DNA of 64,000 nt from NCBI RefSeq assembly GCF_000002235.5, contig NW_022145611.1, forward strand, positions 1,726,754 through 1,790,753, written 5' to 3'. The notes under the pieces were generated by a model. It was not told the DNA's origin. It did no database searches and was given only the letters and a program-made list of their open reading frames with translations. This document shows, one piece after another, positions 48,102 through 54,399 of this stretch. The DNA is from Strongylocentrotus purpuratus (taxonomy: Eukaryota; Echinodermata; Echinoidea; Camarodonta; Strongylocentrotidae). Every line of letters begins with the position of its first letter. Position 1 is the first letter of the stretch. The translations under genes and the position numbers were made by a program.

Positions 48102-48738
48102 CTCATTCCTTGTATCATTTTGTTTGATTTTCTATCTACAGATATTTCAATTTAATTCCATTAAATTCAATTCCATATTCATTTCCATTCAACAAAAATA
48201 CTTTGTTATGGAGCATGCACAATAACATTCATATTTATAGGCATTATTTGTTCAATATTTTGAACAAGAATAGAGAACCTTAGAACCAACTATAAATATG
48301 AAACTGCCATAGGTAAAAAATACTTTGATGCGATATATAGAAATCAATCCTAACATGTACAGTAAATAAGTTTCTCAACAGATTAATGAATAATTGTAAA
48401 ATAATGTATTTTAAAATCAATTTTCAAGAAAAATTTGTACATGTAATGATGTGTGAGGTTAGAATAGAAATTGGTAAAATGATGTCACGTACATGTATAC
48501 ATATTTTCTTACCTCGATTGGCAACCATCAGTTTCTCAATCTTTTTCTTCTCTGTTGCCTGCTCCTGTGCAATGTTAGACCTGTATCTGTTTCCATGGAA
48601 ACTGTTGGTGGATAGCACCGCACAGGAAGGAGTGGCCGTCTTCTGTAGCTGCCTGAATTGCCATGCCTCCCGTATACGAGGTAGGATGGTGCCCGCACGG
48701 GACGCCTGCACCTTAAACATGATGGCCACTGGGTTCAA
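10830..48738 (-). CDS. PC: pyruvate carboxylase gene, 18 coding exons, 1205 aa
   Basis: Mitochondrial biotin enzyme that carboxylates pyruvate to oxaloacetate with ATP and bicarbonate (anaplerosis, gluconeogenesis). I joined 18 exons on GT-AG borders. Each junction keeps the reading frame and the total is 3618 nt, giving 1205 residues plus stop against 1178 in human PC. Domain order is a mitochondrial presequence (about 1-60), biotin carboxylase (about 64-520, glycine-rich loop [10 protein letters not shown], catalytic [14 protein letters not shown]), carboxyltransferase (about 590-870, [23 protein letters not shown]), linker/tetramerisation region, and biotin carrier (about 1125-1205, AMKM). 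The biotinyl Lys is residue 1171, 34 from the end, as in human. The coding sequence looks intact. The introns are unusual: intron 4 is a splice-donor minisatellite, and the exon 9/10 intron holds an inverted MITE carrying part of exon 14. Assignment is by recalled family sequence, not a search. Confidence 0.97.
11610..11753 (-). CDS. PC: PC exon 17
   Basis: Residues 1076-1123, [43 protein letters not shown]. Part of the allosteric/tetramerisation and linker region. Exactly 48 codons. Donor is gtaatc. Confidence 0.95.
12290..12500. repeat. ~44-bp tandem repeats, about five copies
   Basis: Units of AAGATGTTCATGTTTGTACT, GATAATGGAATGTAAATAGA, TTAA repeat in the intron between PC exons 16 and 17. 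Confidence 0.85.
12585..12645. repeat. GAT microsatellite
   Basis: A run of GAT triplets in a PC intron; the Asp-rich plus-strand ORF here is not a gene. Confidence 0.9.
12687..12935 (-). CDS. PC: PC exon 16
   Basis: Residues 993-1075, [20 protein letters not shown] through [20 protein letters not shown] to [13 protein letters not shown]. Phase 0, 83 codons. A GAT microsatellite lies about 40 bp past its donor. Confidence 0.95.
13485..13664 (-). CDS. PC: PC exon 15
   Basis: Residues 933-992, [60 protein letters not shown]. This is the conserved helical region after the carboxyltransferase barrel. Exactly 60 codons, phase 0. The preceding intron (13665-20129) is mostly a 5.6 kb inverted-repeat element. 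Confidence 0.95.
13964..19563. mobile_element. 5.6 kb inverted-repeat element, PIF/Harbinger-like, non-autonomous
   Basis: The left end GGGGAGCCTTCCAAAGTTGC and its inverse at 19544-19563 form TIRs of about 46 bp with few mismatches, flanked by TTA on both sides. A 3-bp TTA target with G-rich ends fits PIF/Harbinger (inference). No transposase-like ORF is present. The inside contains two direct duplications (14100-15230 with 15770-16860; 17504-17666 with 18408-18590), a tRNA-like SINE fragment and a poly-T run. It makes up most of the PC exon 14/15 intron. Confidence 0.75.
17865..17945 (-). mobile_element. tRNA-like SINE fragment
   Basis: On the minus strand, TAGCCCAGTGGTAGAGC (box A-like, 17911-17927) is followed by GGTTACAAACC (degenerate box B, 17872-17882). 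No cloverleaf with a matched acceptor stem could be drawn, so a SINE relic is more likely than a tRNA gene. Confidence 0.5.
19690..19910. repeat. repeat fragment shared with 1140-1300
   Basis: TGGTTTATTTCTAATT, GATTTACAAATG/TTTACAAATAATG and TTGCTGAAA with TTTTCC also occur at 1200-1275, each after a G/C homopolymer. A dispersed repeat of unknown class. Confidence 0.6.
20130..20374 (-). CDS. PC: PC exon 14, end of carboxyltransferase domain
   Basis: Residues 851-932, [66 protein letters not shown]. Contains GGQYTN, where the conserved Thr has been assigned to proton transfer in bacterial PCs. The first 145 nt, with the acceptor and 141 nt of intron, are nearly identical to a copy on the other strand at 31563-31848. 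Confidence 0.95.
20523..20848 (-). mobile_element. half of a family A TTAA MITE, next to PC exon 14
   Basis: The minus strand reads GGTAATACAAAGTTTTGGTA inward from 20848 through the family A sequence to ACGGCCGTAAGCGCC, then passes into unique intron 13 sequence. The second TIR is missing. This half-element plus the intron and the start of exon 14 is the segment found again at 31229-31848. Confidence 0.8.
20946..21195 (-). CDS. PC: PC exon 13, carboxyltransferase metal site
   Basis: Residues 768-850, [56 protein letters not shown]. The two His of HIHTHD are the metal ligands of the carboxyltransferase domain. Donor gttaga is non-consensus but fits the protein; the Gly codon is completed in exon 14. 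Confidence 0.95.
21365..21490. repeat. short inverted-repeat element
   Basis: GCGTGGGTATATAG near 21368 is mirrored by CTATATACCCATGC near 21471. It looks like a small MITE; no target duplication identified. Confidence 0.4.
22159..22657. mobile_element. TTAA-type MITE, family B, copy 1
   Basis: Ends are AGGTACAATGTCCCATTTGC and GCAAAAGGGACATAGTACCT. Left flank is TTAA, right flank TTAG (one change). It lies in the intron between PC exons 12 and 13. A second copy in opposite orientation is at 29968-30482. Confidence 0.8.
22848..23088 (-). CDS. PC: PC exon 12, carboxyltransferase barrel
   Basis: Residues 687-767, [20 protein letters not shown] to [10 protein letters not shown]. The terminal Lys, followed by DMAG in exon 13, is the lysine carbamylated in this family to bridge the active-site metal. 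A decayed partial copy of the start of this exon lies just upstream (23128-23185). Confidence 0.95.
23128..23185 (-). pseudogene. partial duplicate of PC exon 12 in the preceding intron
   Basis: About 95 bp upstream of exon 12, the gene strand reads [17 protein letters not shown] in one frame, against [17 protein letters not shown] in exon 12. It is preceded by cttgtaag, which resembles the exon 12 acceptor context (ctcgtaag). At the DNA level the shared core is ctcataagagtggaatggat. The copy has no matching downstream donor and breaks off after the VFD codons, so it looks like a broken tandem duplication of the intron-exon border. Confidence 0.75.
23750..23906 (-). CDS. PC: PC exon 11, carboxyltransferase barrel
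   Basis: Residues 635-686, [46 protein letters not shown]. The [10 protein letters not shown] block lines the pyruvate site. Donor gtaagc splits the last Lys codon (AA|G). Confidence 0.95.
24406..24630 (-). CDS. PC: PC exon 10, start of carboxyltransferase domain
   Basis: Residues 560-634. It reads [20 protein letters not shown] and contains [18 protein letters not shown], the entry strand of the carboxyltransferase barrel with the metal-binding Asp and substrate-contact residues of the family. Ends FSLENWGG with one base completed in exon 11. Confidence 0.95.
25430..25800. mobile_element. possible MITE with TTATAAGGTGGGT ends
   Basis: TTTATAAGGTGGGTTCAAGA at the left is approximately inverted at the right (ACTCATCTTATAA). 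The start matches the element at 28669-28986. Weakly conserved. Confidence 0.45.
27050..27370. repeat. degenerate ~28-bp tandem repeats
   Basis: Units resemble AAAAGGGGCACTTATCAGAG with TTG, repeated around ten times with heavy divergence inside the 2.4 kb element. Confidence 0.65.
27508..27562. repeat. perfect 20-bp hairpin
   Basis: AATACCTATTGTTCAGGGGG and CCCCCTGAACAATAGGTATT are exact inverses separated by a loop of about 18 bp. Lies in the middle of the AATCGTGT element. Confidence 0.9.
28669..28986. mobile_element. MITE with TTATAAAATGGGT ends
   Basis: TTATAAAATGGGT at the left is exactly inverted at the right (ACCCATTTTATAA). About 315 bp, no coding capacity. It lies directly beside the AATCGTGT element. 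Confidence 0.6.
29968..30482. mobile_element. TTAA-type MITE, family B, copy 2, inverted relative to copy 1
   Basis: Starts AGGTAGTGTATCTCTTTTGC and ends GCAAATGGGACATAGTACCT. The interior follows copy 1 on the other strand (ATGAGCATTTGTCTACATCA, ATAACCCACTT). Left flank is TTAA; right flank is altered. Confidence 0.8.
31229..31946 (+). mobile_element. family A TTAA MITE carrying a captured PC exon 14 fragment
   Basis: The left end GGTAATACAAAGTTTTG and right end CCAAAACTTTGTATTACT are family A termini, with TTAA on both sides (31225-31228, 31947-31950). Between MITE halves lie 141 nt of PC intron 13 with its acceptor and 145 nt of exon 14 (31704-31848). The exon copy differs from 20230-20374 at one base by eye. 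The right MITE half resumes at GTGCTTATAATACATCC. It sits in the PC exon 9/10 intron on the strand opposite to the gene. Confidence 0.93.
31704..31848 (+). pseudogene. captured fragment of PC exon 14 (145 of 245 nt)
   Basis: Encodes [20 protein letters not shown] through EIPGGQYT, then runs into MITE sequence and stops (KCL*). It retains the splice acceptor caggtgtgg but not the donor. Since it is antisense to PC it cannot serve as an exon of PC itself. Confidence 0.93.
32361..32598 (-). CDS. PC: PC exon 9, end of biotin carboxylase and linker
   Basis: Residues 481-559, [31 protein letters not shown], then a variable Pro-rich linker ending IPEVPY. The linker between the biotin carboxylase and carboxyltransferase domains is the least conserved part, as in other PCs. 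The next intron (24631-32360, 7.7 kb) is the largest and carries the exon-capturing MITE, the AATCGTGT element and other repeats. Confidence 0.93.
33081..33421. mobile_element. TTAA-type MITE, family C, copy 1
   Basis: Starts AGGCATCGTTTAACAATG and ends ATCCCT, with TTAA on both sides. Located in the intron between PC exons 8 and 9. An opposite-strand copy is at 42051-42434. Confidence 0.8.
33563..33745 (-). CDS. PC: PC exon 8, biotin carboxylase C-terminal subdomain
   Basis: Residues 420-480, [34 protein letters not shown], then [14 protein letters not shown]. Phase 0 at both ends (183 nt = 61 codons). Donor is gtaaaa and acceptor tacag. Confidence 0.95.
33914..34364. mobile_element. TTAA-type MITE, family D, copy 1
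   Basis: Starts AGGGACTTGGTAACATTG and ends TTACCGAGTCACT, flanked by TTAA. Followed 287 bp later by a second copy in the same orientation. Confidence 0.85.
34651..35113. mobile_element. TTAA-type MITE, family D, copy 2
   Basis: Starts AGGGACTTTGTAACATTG and ends TTACCGAGTCACT with TTAA flanks. Its end is about 31 bp from the 5' splice site of PC exon 7. Confidence 0.85.
35145..35307 (-). CDS. PC: PC exon 7, end of ATP-grasp / start of biotin carboxylase C-terminal subdomain
   Basis: Residues 365-419, from [20 protein letters not shown] through [20 protein letters not shown] to RIE. A TTAA MITE ends at 35113, only about 31 bp from the 5' splice site, without altering the donor (gtaaga). Confidence 0.95.
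36433..36703 (-). CDS. PC: PC exon 6, biotin carboxylase catalytic segment
   Basis: Residues 275-364. It contains [40 protein letters not shown] and [16 protein letters not shown]. The [10 protein letters not shown] block holds the Glu and Arg residues used for metal-ATP binding and bicarbonate activation in the family. At 271 nt it is the longest exon. Donor gtatgt. Confidence 0.95.
37093..37210 (-). CDS. PC: PC exon 5, biotin carboxylase
   Basis: Residues 236-274. It begins [20 protein letters not shown] and ends [12 protein letters not shown], matching the ATP-grasp core of PC. The last G of the exon is completed by GT in exon 6. Acceptor aacag, donor gtaagt. It lies just past the minisatellite intron, so it is the acceptor that any donor in the array would use. 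Confidence 0.95.
37372..41285 (-). repeat. 62-bp minisatellite made of the PC exon 4/intron 4 junction, 63 periods
   Basis: A head-to-tail array with a period of 62 bp. The first GCCTTATT starts at 37381 and the last at 41225, a distance of 3844 = 62 x 62, so net length is free of indels. On the gene strand each unit has 40 nt of exon 4 (encoding [12 protein letters not shown]) followed by gtaagtgggtgggaataagg and two more bases. It therefore holds a full 5' splice site. The last unit is the real exon end, and the others fill intron 4, leaving about 160 bp of other intron sequence. The outermost copy near 37381 is divergent (GTGTAT|gtaag). Variants recur at a few fixed sites. Confidence 0.97.
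41246..41391 (-). CDS. PC: PC exon 4, ATP-grasp glycine-rich loop
   Basis: Residues 187-235, starting [20 protein letters not shown] and ending [14 protein letters not shown] plus RSMD. It contains the ATP-binding glycine-rich loop. The donor is GAT|gtaagt at 41246/41245. The last 40 nt of this exon plus the first 22 nt of the intron are the unit of the adjoining minisatellite. This is the authentic copy because only here does the sequence continue upstream into the rest of the exon. Confidence 0.95.
41392..42050. other. PC intron 3 segment with Pro/Thr-rich ORFs, no gene recognised
   Basis: Plus-strand ORFs at 41627-41995 and 41686-42045 are Pro-, Thr- and Gln-rich because of CCACCACC and ACACAC-like composition. 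The two frames look equally coding, which argues for composition bias rather than selection. It could be a relic of a captured or transposed sequence. Confidence 0.35.
42051..42434. mobile_element. TTAA-type MITE, family C, copy 2
   Basis: Starts AGGGATATGGTAACTTTG and ends AACGATGCCT, flanked by TTAA; inverted relative to 33081-33421. Located in the intron between PC exons 3 and 4. Confidence 0.8.
42803..42968 (-). CDS. PC: PC exon 3, biotin carboxylase
   Basis: Residues 132-187. It reads [20 protein letters not shown] and [20 protein letters not shown] to AIAAG. The HPGYGFLSE and MGDK signatures are typical of biotin carboxylases. It ends with one base (G) of a Gly codon completed in exon 4. 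Acceptor cag-type tag is at 42970-42969 and donor gtaaat. Confidence 0.95.
43360..43445 (-). mobile_element. tRNA-derived SINE head
   Basis: On the minus strand CTAGTCAAGTGGTTAGAAGA (box A-like) is followed after about 30 nt by GGTTCAAGCCC (43390-43380), a perfect match to the box B consensus GGTTCRANNCC. No acceptor-stem pairing was found, so this is probably a tRNA-related SINE, not a tRNA gene. Confidence 0.6.
44926..45432. mobile_element. TTAA-type MITE, family A, full-length copy (507 bp)
   Basis: Starts AGGTAATACAAAGTTTTGG and ends CCAAAACTTTGTATTACCT, flanked by TTAA. It serves as the reference for the other family A copies. It lies in the intron between PC exons 2 and 3. Confidence 0.9.
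45437..47810. other. PC intron 2, no gene seen
   Basis: AT-rich intron. A direct repeat of about 85 bp (47040-47185) rich in CTCGAGTA and ACTCGTCGCAGCCTTA occurs twice. The 209-codon minus ORF at 46699-47328 crosses this repeat and resembles no protein I know. Confidence 0.5.
46433..46461. repeat. poly-A run
   Basis: About 29 A in a row, ahead of a T-rich stretch; possibly the tail of a degraded retroelement, but none is recognisable upstream. Confidence 0.7.
47811..47995 (-). CDS. PC: PC exon 2, biotin carboxylase N-terminal fold
   Basis: Residues 70-131. It begins with GT completing the Gly of MVANRGEIAIR and reads [20 protein letters not shown], then [20 protein letters not shown], to IIQIAK. 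This matches the N-terminal biotin carboxylase subdomain of animal PC almost residue for residue. The donor is gtatta, weaker than others in the gene. The following intron (42969-47810) holds a TTAA MITE and a tRNA-like SINE. Confidence 0.95.
48059..48096. repeat. GA microsatellite
   Basis: About 19 GA dinucleotides in PC intron 1, 65 bp upstream of exon 2's acceptor. Confidence 0.9.
48513..48738 (-). CDS. PC: PC exon 1 (coding), mitochondrial presequence
   Basis: The ATG is at 48720-48718, preceded by 18 nt that follow a splice acceptor (ag at 48740-48739). This is therefore the first coding but probably not the first transcribed exon. It encodes residues 1-69 plus the first base of a Gly codon. 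The N terminus ([20 protein letters not shown]) is rich in Arg and free of acidic residues until Glu18, as expected of a mitochondrial targeting peptide. It ends [13 protein letters not shown], the start of the biotin carboxylase fold. The start is chosen because it is the only ATG before the conserved MVANRGEIAIR block and has A at -3. Donor is gtaaga. Confidence 0.93.
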
Positions 48739-48740
48739 CT

Positions 48741-50790
48741 AGACCCCTTCCCTATGAAATTAAATTAAATATACACCAATAATTATGTGATCAAATCTGT
48801 GAACAGTTTAAATGAGTATAGTAATGCATGATCATCTTGGACTTGAAATCATGTGCAATGCCGTCATTTCTTTAAACTTTAGAGCTACACTTCCTTTAGT
48901 TAACCCCAACACAGCTGTAGTCATTATTGCTGGTACATGTAGGATACCTTCATGTATTATTTATCATGGCCATTCAATGTACTTTCAAATATTGGGTACC
49001 AGTAATACTGTGGAAAGGAAAAACTATAATTTTAATGTCATCCACATGACTGGTACAAAAAAGAAAGAAAAAAAAGGGGGGGGGGATTACAAGCTGACAA
49101 GTAGAAATTATTATCCCCCCTCCCCCCCTCACAAAAAAAAAGGAGTCAACCTTAAAGAGTCCCTCCATGAAATTGCAGGTATATTACACATTCTCTTCAA
49201 ATGCTAATAATTCTACAGGTCAGCAATATACAAGGAACAAGACCAAGAACAGAGCAAATTAAGATACAGAAGATTAATGATATTTCATGATTGAAAAAAA
49301 TATGCTGTCATTCTGATCTTTGCCACTCCCCCGCTATCAGACTCGTATTAAATCAAGTGTCATGTTAACCAACATATACCTATTTAAAATGACTGTACAG
49401 TACCATTTGAAGCAGAATTTATGAAAAATTAAAGTTCACACTTCCACTGTAGTCACAACAGTCTCTGATGTATTCTAAATTCTTGGCTTTTGTTTCATTT
49501 CTGTCTATCTTTCTTTCTCTCTTTACATCTGTTCTTTCTTTTTTTTTCCTCCATCTTCCTCTCTCCTGTTTCTCTCTTTCTCCTATGCTAGTGGCACAAT
49601 CTTTTTCTCCACCTAGTACTACATTTGTAGTACTATTTTTAAAATGTAATTTATTTGCTTTCATCAGAGGGCAACCCTGCAAGCTATTGCTCAAAACTGT
49701 CGATGTACAGGTGTTTTTTGTGTAAGTTGGACTACATGTACATCGATCAAGACTTAAATTTATACACACATGTATTTCTCATAAAAGTAATGTAAACATA
49801 CATGTAACAAAAAATGTGACCAATAGTAACACCAGCTTTTTGTCTCTTATCAAATTTGTTGCACTGCAGCAATACTAGTTCATCTAAAAAATGAGTAAAA
49901 CTAATATGTTGGGAAATGGTCTACCGTATAGATTAATTTTGTTCATGAGCCTCAAAATGTTACCTTTTATGTAAATTGAATGAGTGAGCATACAGAATGA
50001 TATTGTCAAAATTTGATGGGATTCGACACAACCAGTGGCAGTGCTAGGGGCGCTGGTCCGAGAGTGAGGATTGTTCACATTAAATGAACGAGGATATCCT
50101 CGGACAAATTAAATCCTAAAAAATAAGGATTGTCCACATTTTTTTATGCCTTTTTTTTTCATCGTCGCTCTACAGGTTTCGGGTCTGCGAAAAAAGGCTT
50201 TGACGTAAGAAAACAACCCCAGTTTAGTCACCGTCTACTTTCATGGGTTGTCCATCTTCCCAAGGATTTATCGCTCATATTACATGAAAGTCCCTGTAAA
50301 AAGTCAACATAAAATGCATCAAGAGAATCATTGCGGAATCCGTTTTCTGCATTGCCAACGCGCGGATCGGAAATATGAAACGTCTGCGGAAATCCTTATT
50401 TTTGCGGACGCATCTGTCTGCATTTACGAAGACAAACCTCATTTATGCGGAGTGCGATCCTTTTTTTAATTCAGTTCAGTTCAGTTCAGTTTATTAAAAA
50501 ACACATGGCATAGTAATCATGACGAACAAACATGATCCAAATTGAGACCCCAAAAAGCAATGCTTGTGAGTGGGGCCCCTGTAGAGGATGGACATCTCGA
50601 TCCCAGTGGATTGGCAAAGAGACCAACGTGTTTCCCAAAGTCAAAGAGAATTAGATCTAGACCTAATACAAGAATCAAAGAAAATACTTGTTCAATCGAT
50701 ATCAAATGAAATCTTAGACATGCAGACCTAGACCTCCCATCCCATCCCATCAATCGCATCATAGTTCAAGTTCAAGGCTCAAGCCACTAA
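48741..50790. other. region upstream of PC coding exon 1, no gene seen
   Basis: AT-rich DNA, probably PC intron 1. It contains CT-rich tracts at 49490-49580, poly-G/poly-C patches near 49075-49130 and a TTCAGTTCAG microrepeat at 50470. No conserved coding segment was recognised. Confidence 0.4.
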
Positions 50791-50802
50791 CTTAGCTAGC
50801 CA

Positions 50803-50936
50803 AAGTCATAGACCGAATTTTTCTGTCTCTTTCGTTCGTTAGCCTCTGATTTGTGTAAGGTCGGCTCTTACCCAACCTTACCCAAATCAGAGGCTAACGA
50901 ACGAAACGAACGAAAGAGACAGAAAAATTCGGTCTA
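50803..50936. mobile_element. small palindromic Mutator-like element, 9-bp TSD
   Basis: TAGACCGAATTTTTCTGTCT at the left is inverted at the right, with a short centre. The 9-bp direct repeat AGCTAGCCA flanks it (50794-50802, 50937-50945). Six bases (AAGTCA) at the left are not mirrored on the right. A 9-bp duplication fits Mutator-like elements. Confidence 0.8.
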
Positions 50937-51160
50937 AGCTAGCCAGTAGATCTACTCAGTAGATCGTGGCTGGGCGGATGGGCCGGGCGCGGCCGGGCAT
51001 GGCACTGGTCTTGTCCGGTAGAGCACTCAGGGGGAGAAGATCATGCCACGCACAACACCAGCTACGGCACGAGCACGAGCACCATCACATTGAAACCATT
51101 GCTTTGGCCAAAAAACTATAAATAAAAAGGGAAATAATCATAGCAATGATAAATTCTCAC

Positions 51161-51350
51161 CTACCGAAATCTTTCAAAAATGTCCGATCTGTCCAGAATA
51201 ACTCAGAAAGGACCAAATTGATGTGATCAAAGTCACTTTCACCAGACGTCCATTCATTAACAATACAGTCAGCTAGCTAGCTACATACAGAGCTTAATTA
51301 CAAAGATGGTGAAGTCAGCTCCGCTCCACAGTGGTACATTTTCACACGCG
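51161..51350 (-). promoter_or_regulatory. candidate non-coding first exon of PC
   Basis: Exon 1 begins at a splice acceptor 18 nt before the ATG, so a 5' UTR exon must lie upstream. At 51161 the minus strand reads TTTCGGTAG|gtgagaat, a strong donor context. It is preceded by sequence with no long ORF and, further up, CpG-containing DNA (CACACGCGCGAGACATG). This is a plausible but unproven first exon; its 5' limit is arbitrary. Confidence 0.3.
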
Positions 51351-51380
51351 CGAGACATGAATGCGAAGCGTAGAAAGTAC

Positions 51381-51973
51381 TAGACCGAATTTTCCGTCTC
51401 TTTCGTTCGTTAGCCTCTTATTGGGGTAGGGTCGGCTCTCTCTTTAGAGACGGAAGCCGTTTATACACATGTCCTTGCTAACGCCACGGCCAGTTCTGGT
51501 CGTAGCGTTTTGCCCCCAAAATCCCCCAAAATGTCATTTTACCTCGAGCATGTTATATTGTAAATTAGGCCTAGGCTATAATAAATCAGTTCCACTTACC
51601 AACTTGACTGAAATAATCAGTTTAATAGTCCCTTTTTAGGAAATTATGGGTCAAAATCGAAATCCATTTTGAAAATCTTTTTCAAAATGGATTCCGATTT
51701 TGACCCATAATTTCCTAAAAAGGGACTATTAAACTGATTATTTCAGTCAAGTTGGTAAGTGGAACTGATTTATTATAGCCTAGGCCTAATTTACAATATA
51801 ACATGCTCGAGGTAAAATGACATTTTGGGGGATTTTGGGGGCAAAACGCTACGACCAGAACTGGCCGTGGCGTTAGCAAGGACATGTGTATAAACGGCTT
51901 CCGTCTCTAAAGAGAGAGCCGACCCTACCCCAATAAGAGGCTAACGAACGAAAGAGACGGAAAATTCGGTCTA
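51381..51973. mobile_element. 593-bp near-perfect palindrome (fold-back), 9-bp TSD AGAAAGTAC
   Basis: Arms of about 296 bp start TAGACCGAATTTTCCGTCTC and meet near 51677. Mismatches by eye are very few. Direct repeats AGAAAGTAC lie at 51372-51380 and 51974-51982. The ends are shared with the 50803-50936 element, so the two are one family. Confidence 0.9.
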
Positions 51974-52054
51974 AGAAAGTACGGGTAGTCCCGACCCTGA
52001 AATCATTCTAATTCCCTGCTGATATGACAATGAGAGAAACAAATTAGTGACAGT

Positions 52055-52888
52055 CACAGGCGCGTAGCCAGGGGGGGGGGGGGGGGCGGTGGGGGCGGTC
52101 GCCCCCCCAAAAACGCCGGCCAAAAAAAAAAAAAGAGAGAGAAAGAGAAGAAAAAAAAGAAAGAGGACGTAGGAAGAAAAAGGGAAAAGGAGTCGAGAAC
52201 GGTACAATGAATCGTCAAAGCTTCCGCGCTTCGCGCGGGAAGGGGAAAACTGAGTTCAAATTAAGAAATATGAGTCGGGAAAGGTACAACGAATCGTCTT
52301 CTTTCTCTAATAATTTAATGAAACGTCAAAGCTTCGCGCGAGAGGGGGGGGGGGGGAAACAGAATTCAGACAAGGATTAAGAGTCGAGAAAGGTACAACG
52401 AATCGTCTTCTTTCTCTAATAATTTAATGAAATGTCAAAGCTTCGCGCGAGAGGGGGGGGGGGGAACAGAATTCAGACAAGGATTAAGAGTCGAGAAAGG
52501 TACAACGAATCGTCTTCTTTCTCTAATAATTTAATGAAACGTCAAAGCTTCGCTTGAGAGAGGGGAGGGACTGAATACAGATAAGGATTAAGAGTCGAGA
52601 GAGGTACAACGAATCGTCTTCTTTCTCTAATAATTTAATGAAACGTCAAAGCTTCGCGCGAGAGAGGGTAGGGACTGAATTCAGACAAGGATTATGAGTC
52701 GAGAAAGGTACAACGAATCGTCTTCTTTCAAAGCTTCCGCGCTTCGCGCGGGAGGGGGGAAACTCCCCCCTCCCTGCACCCACCCCCCTAGGGAGCGCGC
52801 TTCGCGCGCTCTTTAAGTGATTCGCACGCTTCGCGTGCTCACTACCGCCCCCCCCCCTAAAATGAAATCCTGGCTACGCGCTTGTCTG
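52055..52888. mobile_element. hAT-type non-autonomous element, 8-bp TSD GTGACAGT
   Basis: The left end has GCGCGTAGCCAGG and the right end CCTGGCTACGCGC. The direct repeat GTGACAGT lies at 52047-52054 and 52889-52896. It holds five to six ~108-bp units with GAATCGTCTTCTTTCTC and the GC hairpin, like the element at 478-3099. Confidence 0.85.
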
Positions 52889-53801
52889 GTGACAGTTTGA
52901 GCAATATCACGATTGAAAATAGGAAAGTTATGAATTTTGGAGTTATCATCAGCGTTTGGCAACACTTTGCATAATGTATCTTGCGAGCTCTGCCGCTCTT
53001 TACAGAAAATGTCATCATGCCATATAATTATGTAGTTATTGATGACGGAACAGATTTGTGTCATACATGATATACAGGGCTTGTATGAAAACATAATTGC
53101 AACAATTATGTTTATTTGAATGTATGACTGAACATTTTCTTATGGAAAAATATATATATATTTTTAATGATTTTGTTTGTACAGCTAGGGCCAATTTGTG
53201 TTTGATTTGATAGCACCTTCAAAAATGCAAAACTTTCTTATTTTTCATCAGTTTTTTTCTCAAATTTGAACTGACCAGTTTCTTTCATTTTTCTGCTTCT
53301 AATAAAATCATTTCAATACCAGGGTGGACTTACATTTTAATTTAGGGGAGGTTAGTGCGCGGCTCGCAAAGATCCAGCAAAGATCGACAACAAAAAAATG
53401 GCTATATATACCCCTATAGGACCCTACTCCGTGATGCTTTAGGTGAACCCAGGTTCAATATTATCATTATGACATTGTTATCACTATGTTGTGTTCACAT
53501 GGGAAAGAATTTGTTAGTAAATATGAGCTGCATATGGCTGTTCAGGAGGTCGCACACACGGTGACACCGATGACATGAAAAGCTGGCTTCCCCTATGTTG
53601 AGGGGGGGGGGGGACCCGAGCATAGTTCTGGTTATGCTAAGTTTTGTAAAGTTTTTTTTATCCACCTGTATCAAAGATTTATCATGTCAAATGAATACAG
53701 CATCAGAATCATTATTTTCAATTGTAAAAAGCAGGCAAACTTTCGATGGACAGTCGTAGTTTGTTGAAAATTAAGGCTTTAATTTTTGTTCTTCTTTGAA
53801 G

Positions 53802-54099
53802 CACTGGCGTAGCGAGCCGGGGGGAGGTGTTCGAACACCCCCTTGGTAAATTAGGGGTGTTTTAGAATTTTAAAGACACTCTCTATGGCCCCTACTCCTA
53901 GGGGGTAAGCACTATTTTGTTTTGCTCGAGGGGGGGGGGGGGGGTAAGCAGTTGAGGGGGAAAAGGGATTTTTCACTCCCCCTCCCACCGTTGAGCCCCC
54001 CAAACAAATTAGAGCCCCCCCCCCCCCCCGCTTATTCTCCGGCTGGATAATTCGCCGCCAAATAACACCTCCCTTAAAAAAATCCTGGCTACGCCCTTG
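53802..54099. mobile_element. small hAT-type MITE, 8-bp TSD CTTTGAAG
   Basis: Ends CACTGGCGTAGCGAGCCGGG and CCTGGCTACGCCCTTG, flanked by CTTTGAAG (53794-53801, 54100-54107). Length 298 bp, mostly G- and C-runs, no ORF. Confidence 0.85.
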
Positions 54100-54139
54100 C
54101 TTTGAAGTTCGTTCGTTCGTGTCTCCTTAGATCAAGATA

Positions 54140-54375
54140 GTTATGTAAAGTTCCTTAATTAAAAGTAAATTAAATTAAATTAAGTTCTTCCATCGCTCGA
54201 TTACTGCAATGGCCGTTTCATTAACAAGGGACAGGTCTTCATCTTCTGTGCAATCCGTTCCGCCGCACTGCAAGAGGTGGTCCGATCGTCTAGTCTCTCC
54301 GCAGTCGCAGAGAGTATCTCCTTCATGGGCATAGCCCCACCTTGCCATATTGACCTTACACCGTCCAACCATCTG
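54140..54375 (-). mobile_element. LINE 3' fragment (C-terminal reverse transcriptase ORF)
   Basis: A 65-codon ORF (54175-54372) reads VNMARWGYAHEGDTLCDCGE, then SDHLLQCGG. This Cys-x-Cys-Gly...His-Leu...Cys pattern is typical of the C terminus of many non-LTR reverse transcriptases. An AATTTAATTTAATTTA tail follows the stop. 5'-truncated. Confidence 0.65.
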
Positions 54376-54399
54376 TTATGTTAAAATGTCATTCAAAAG

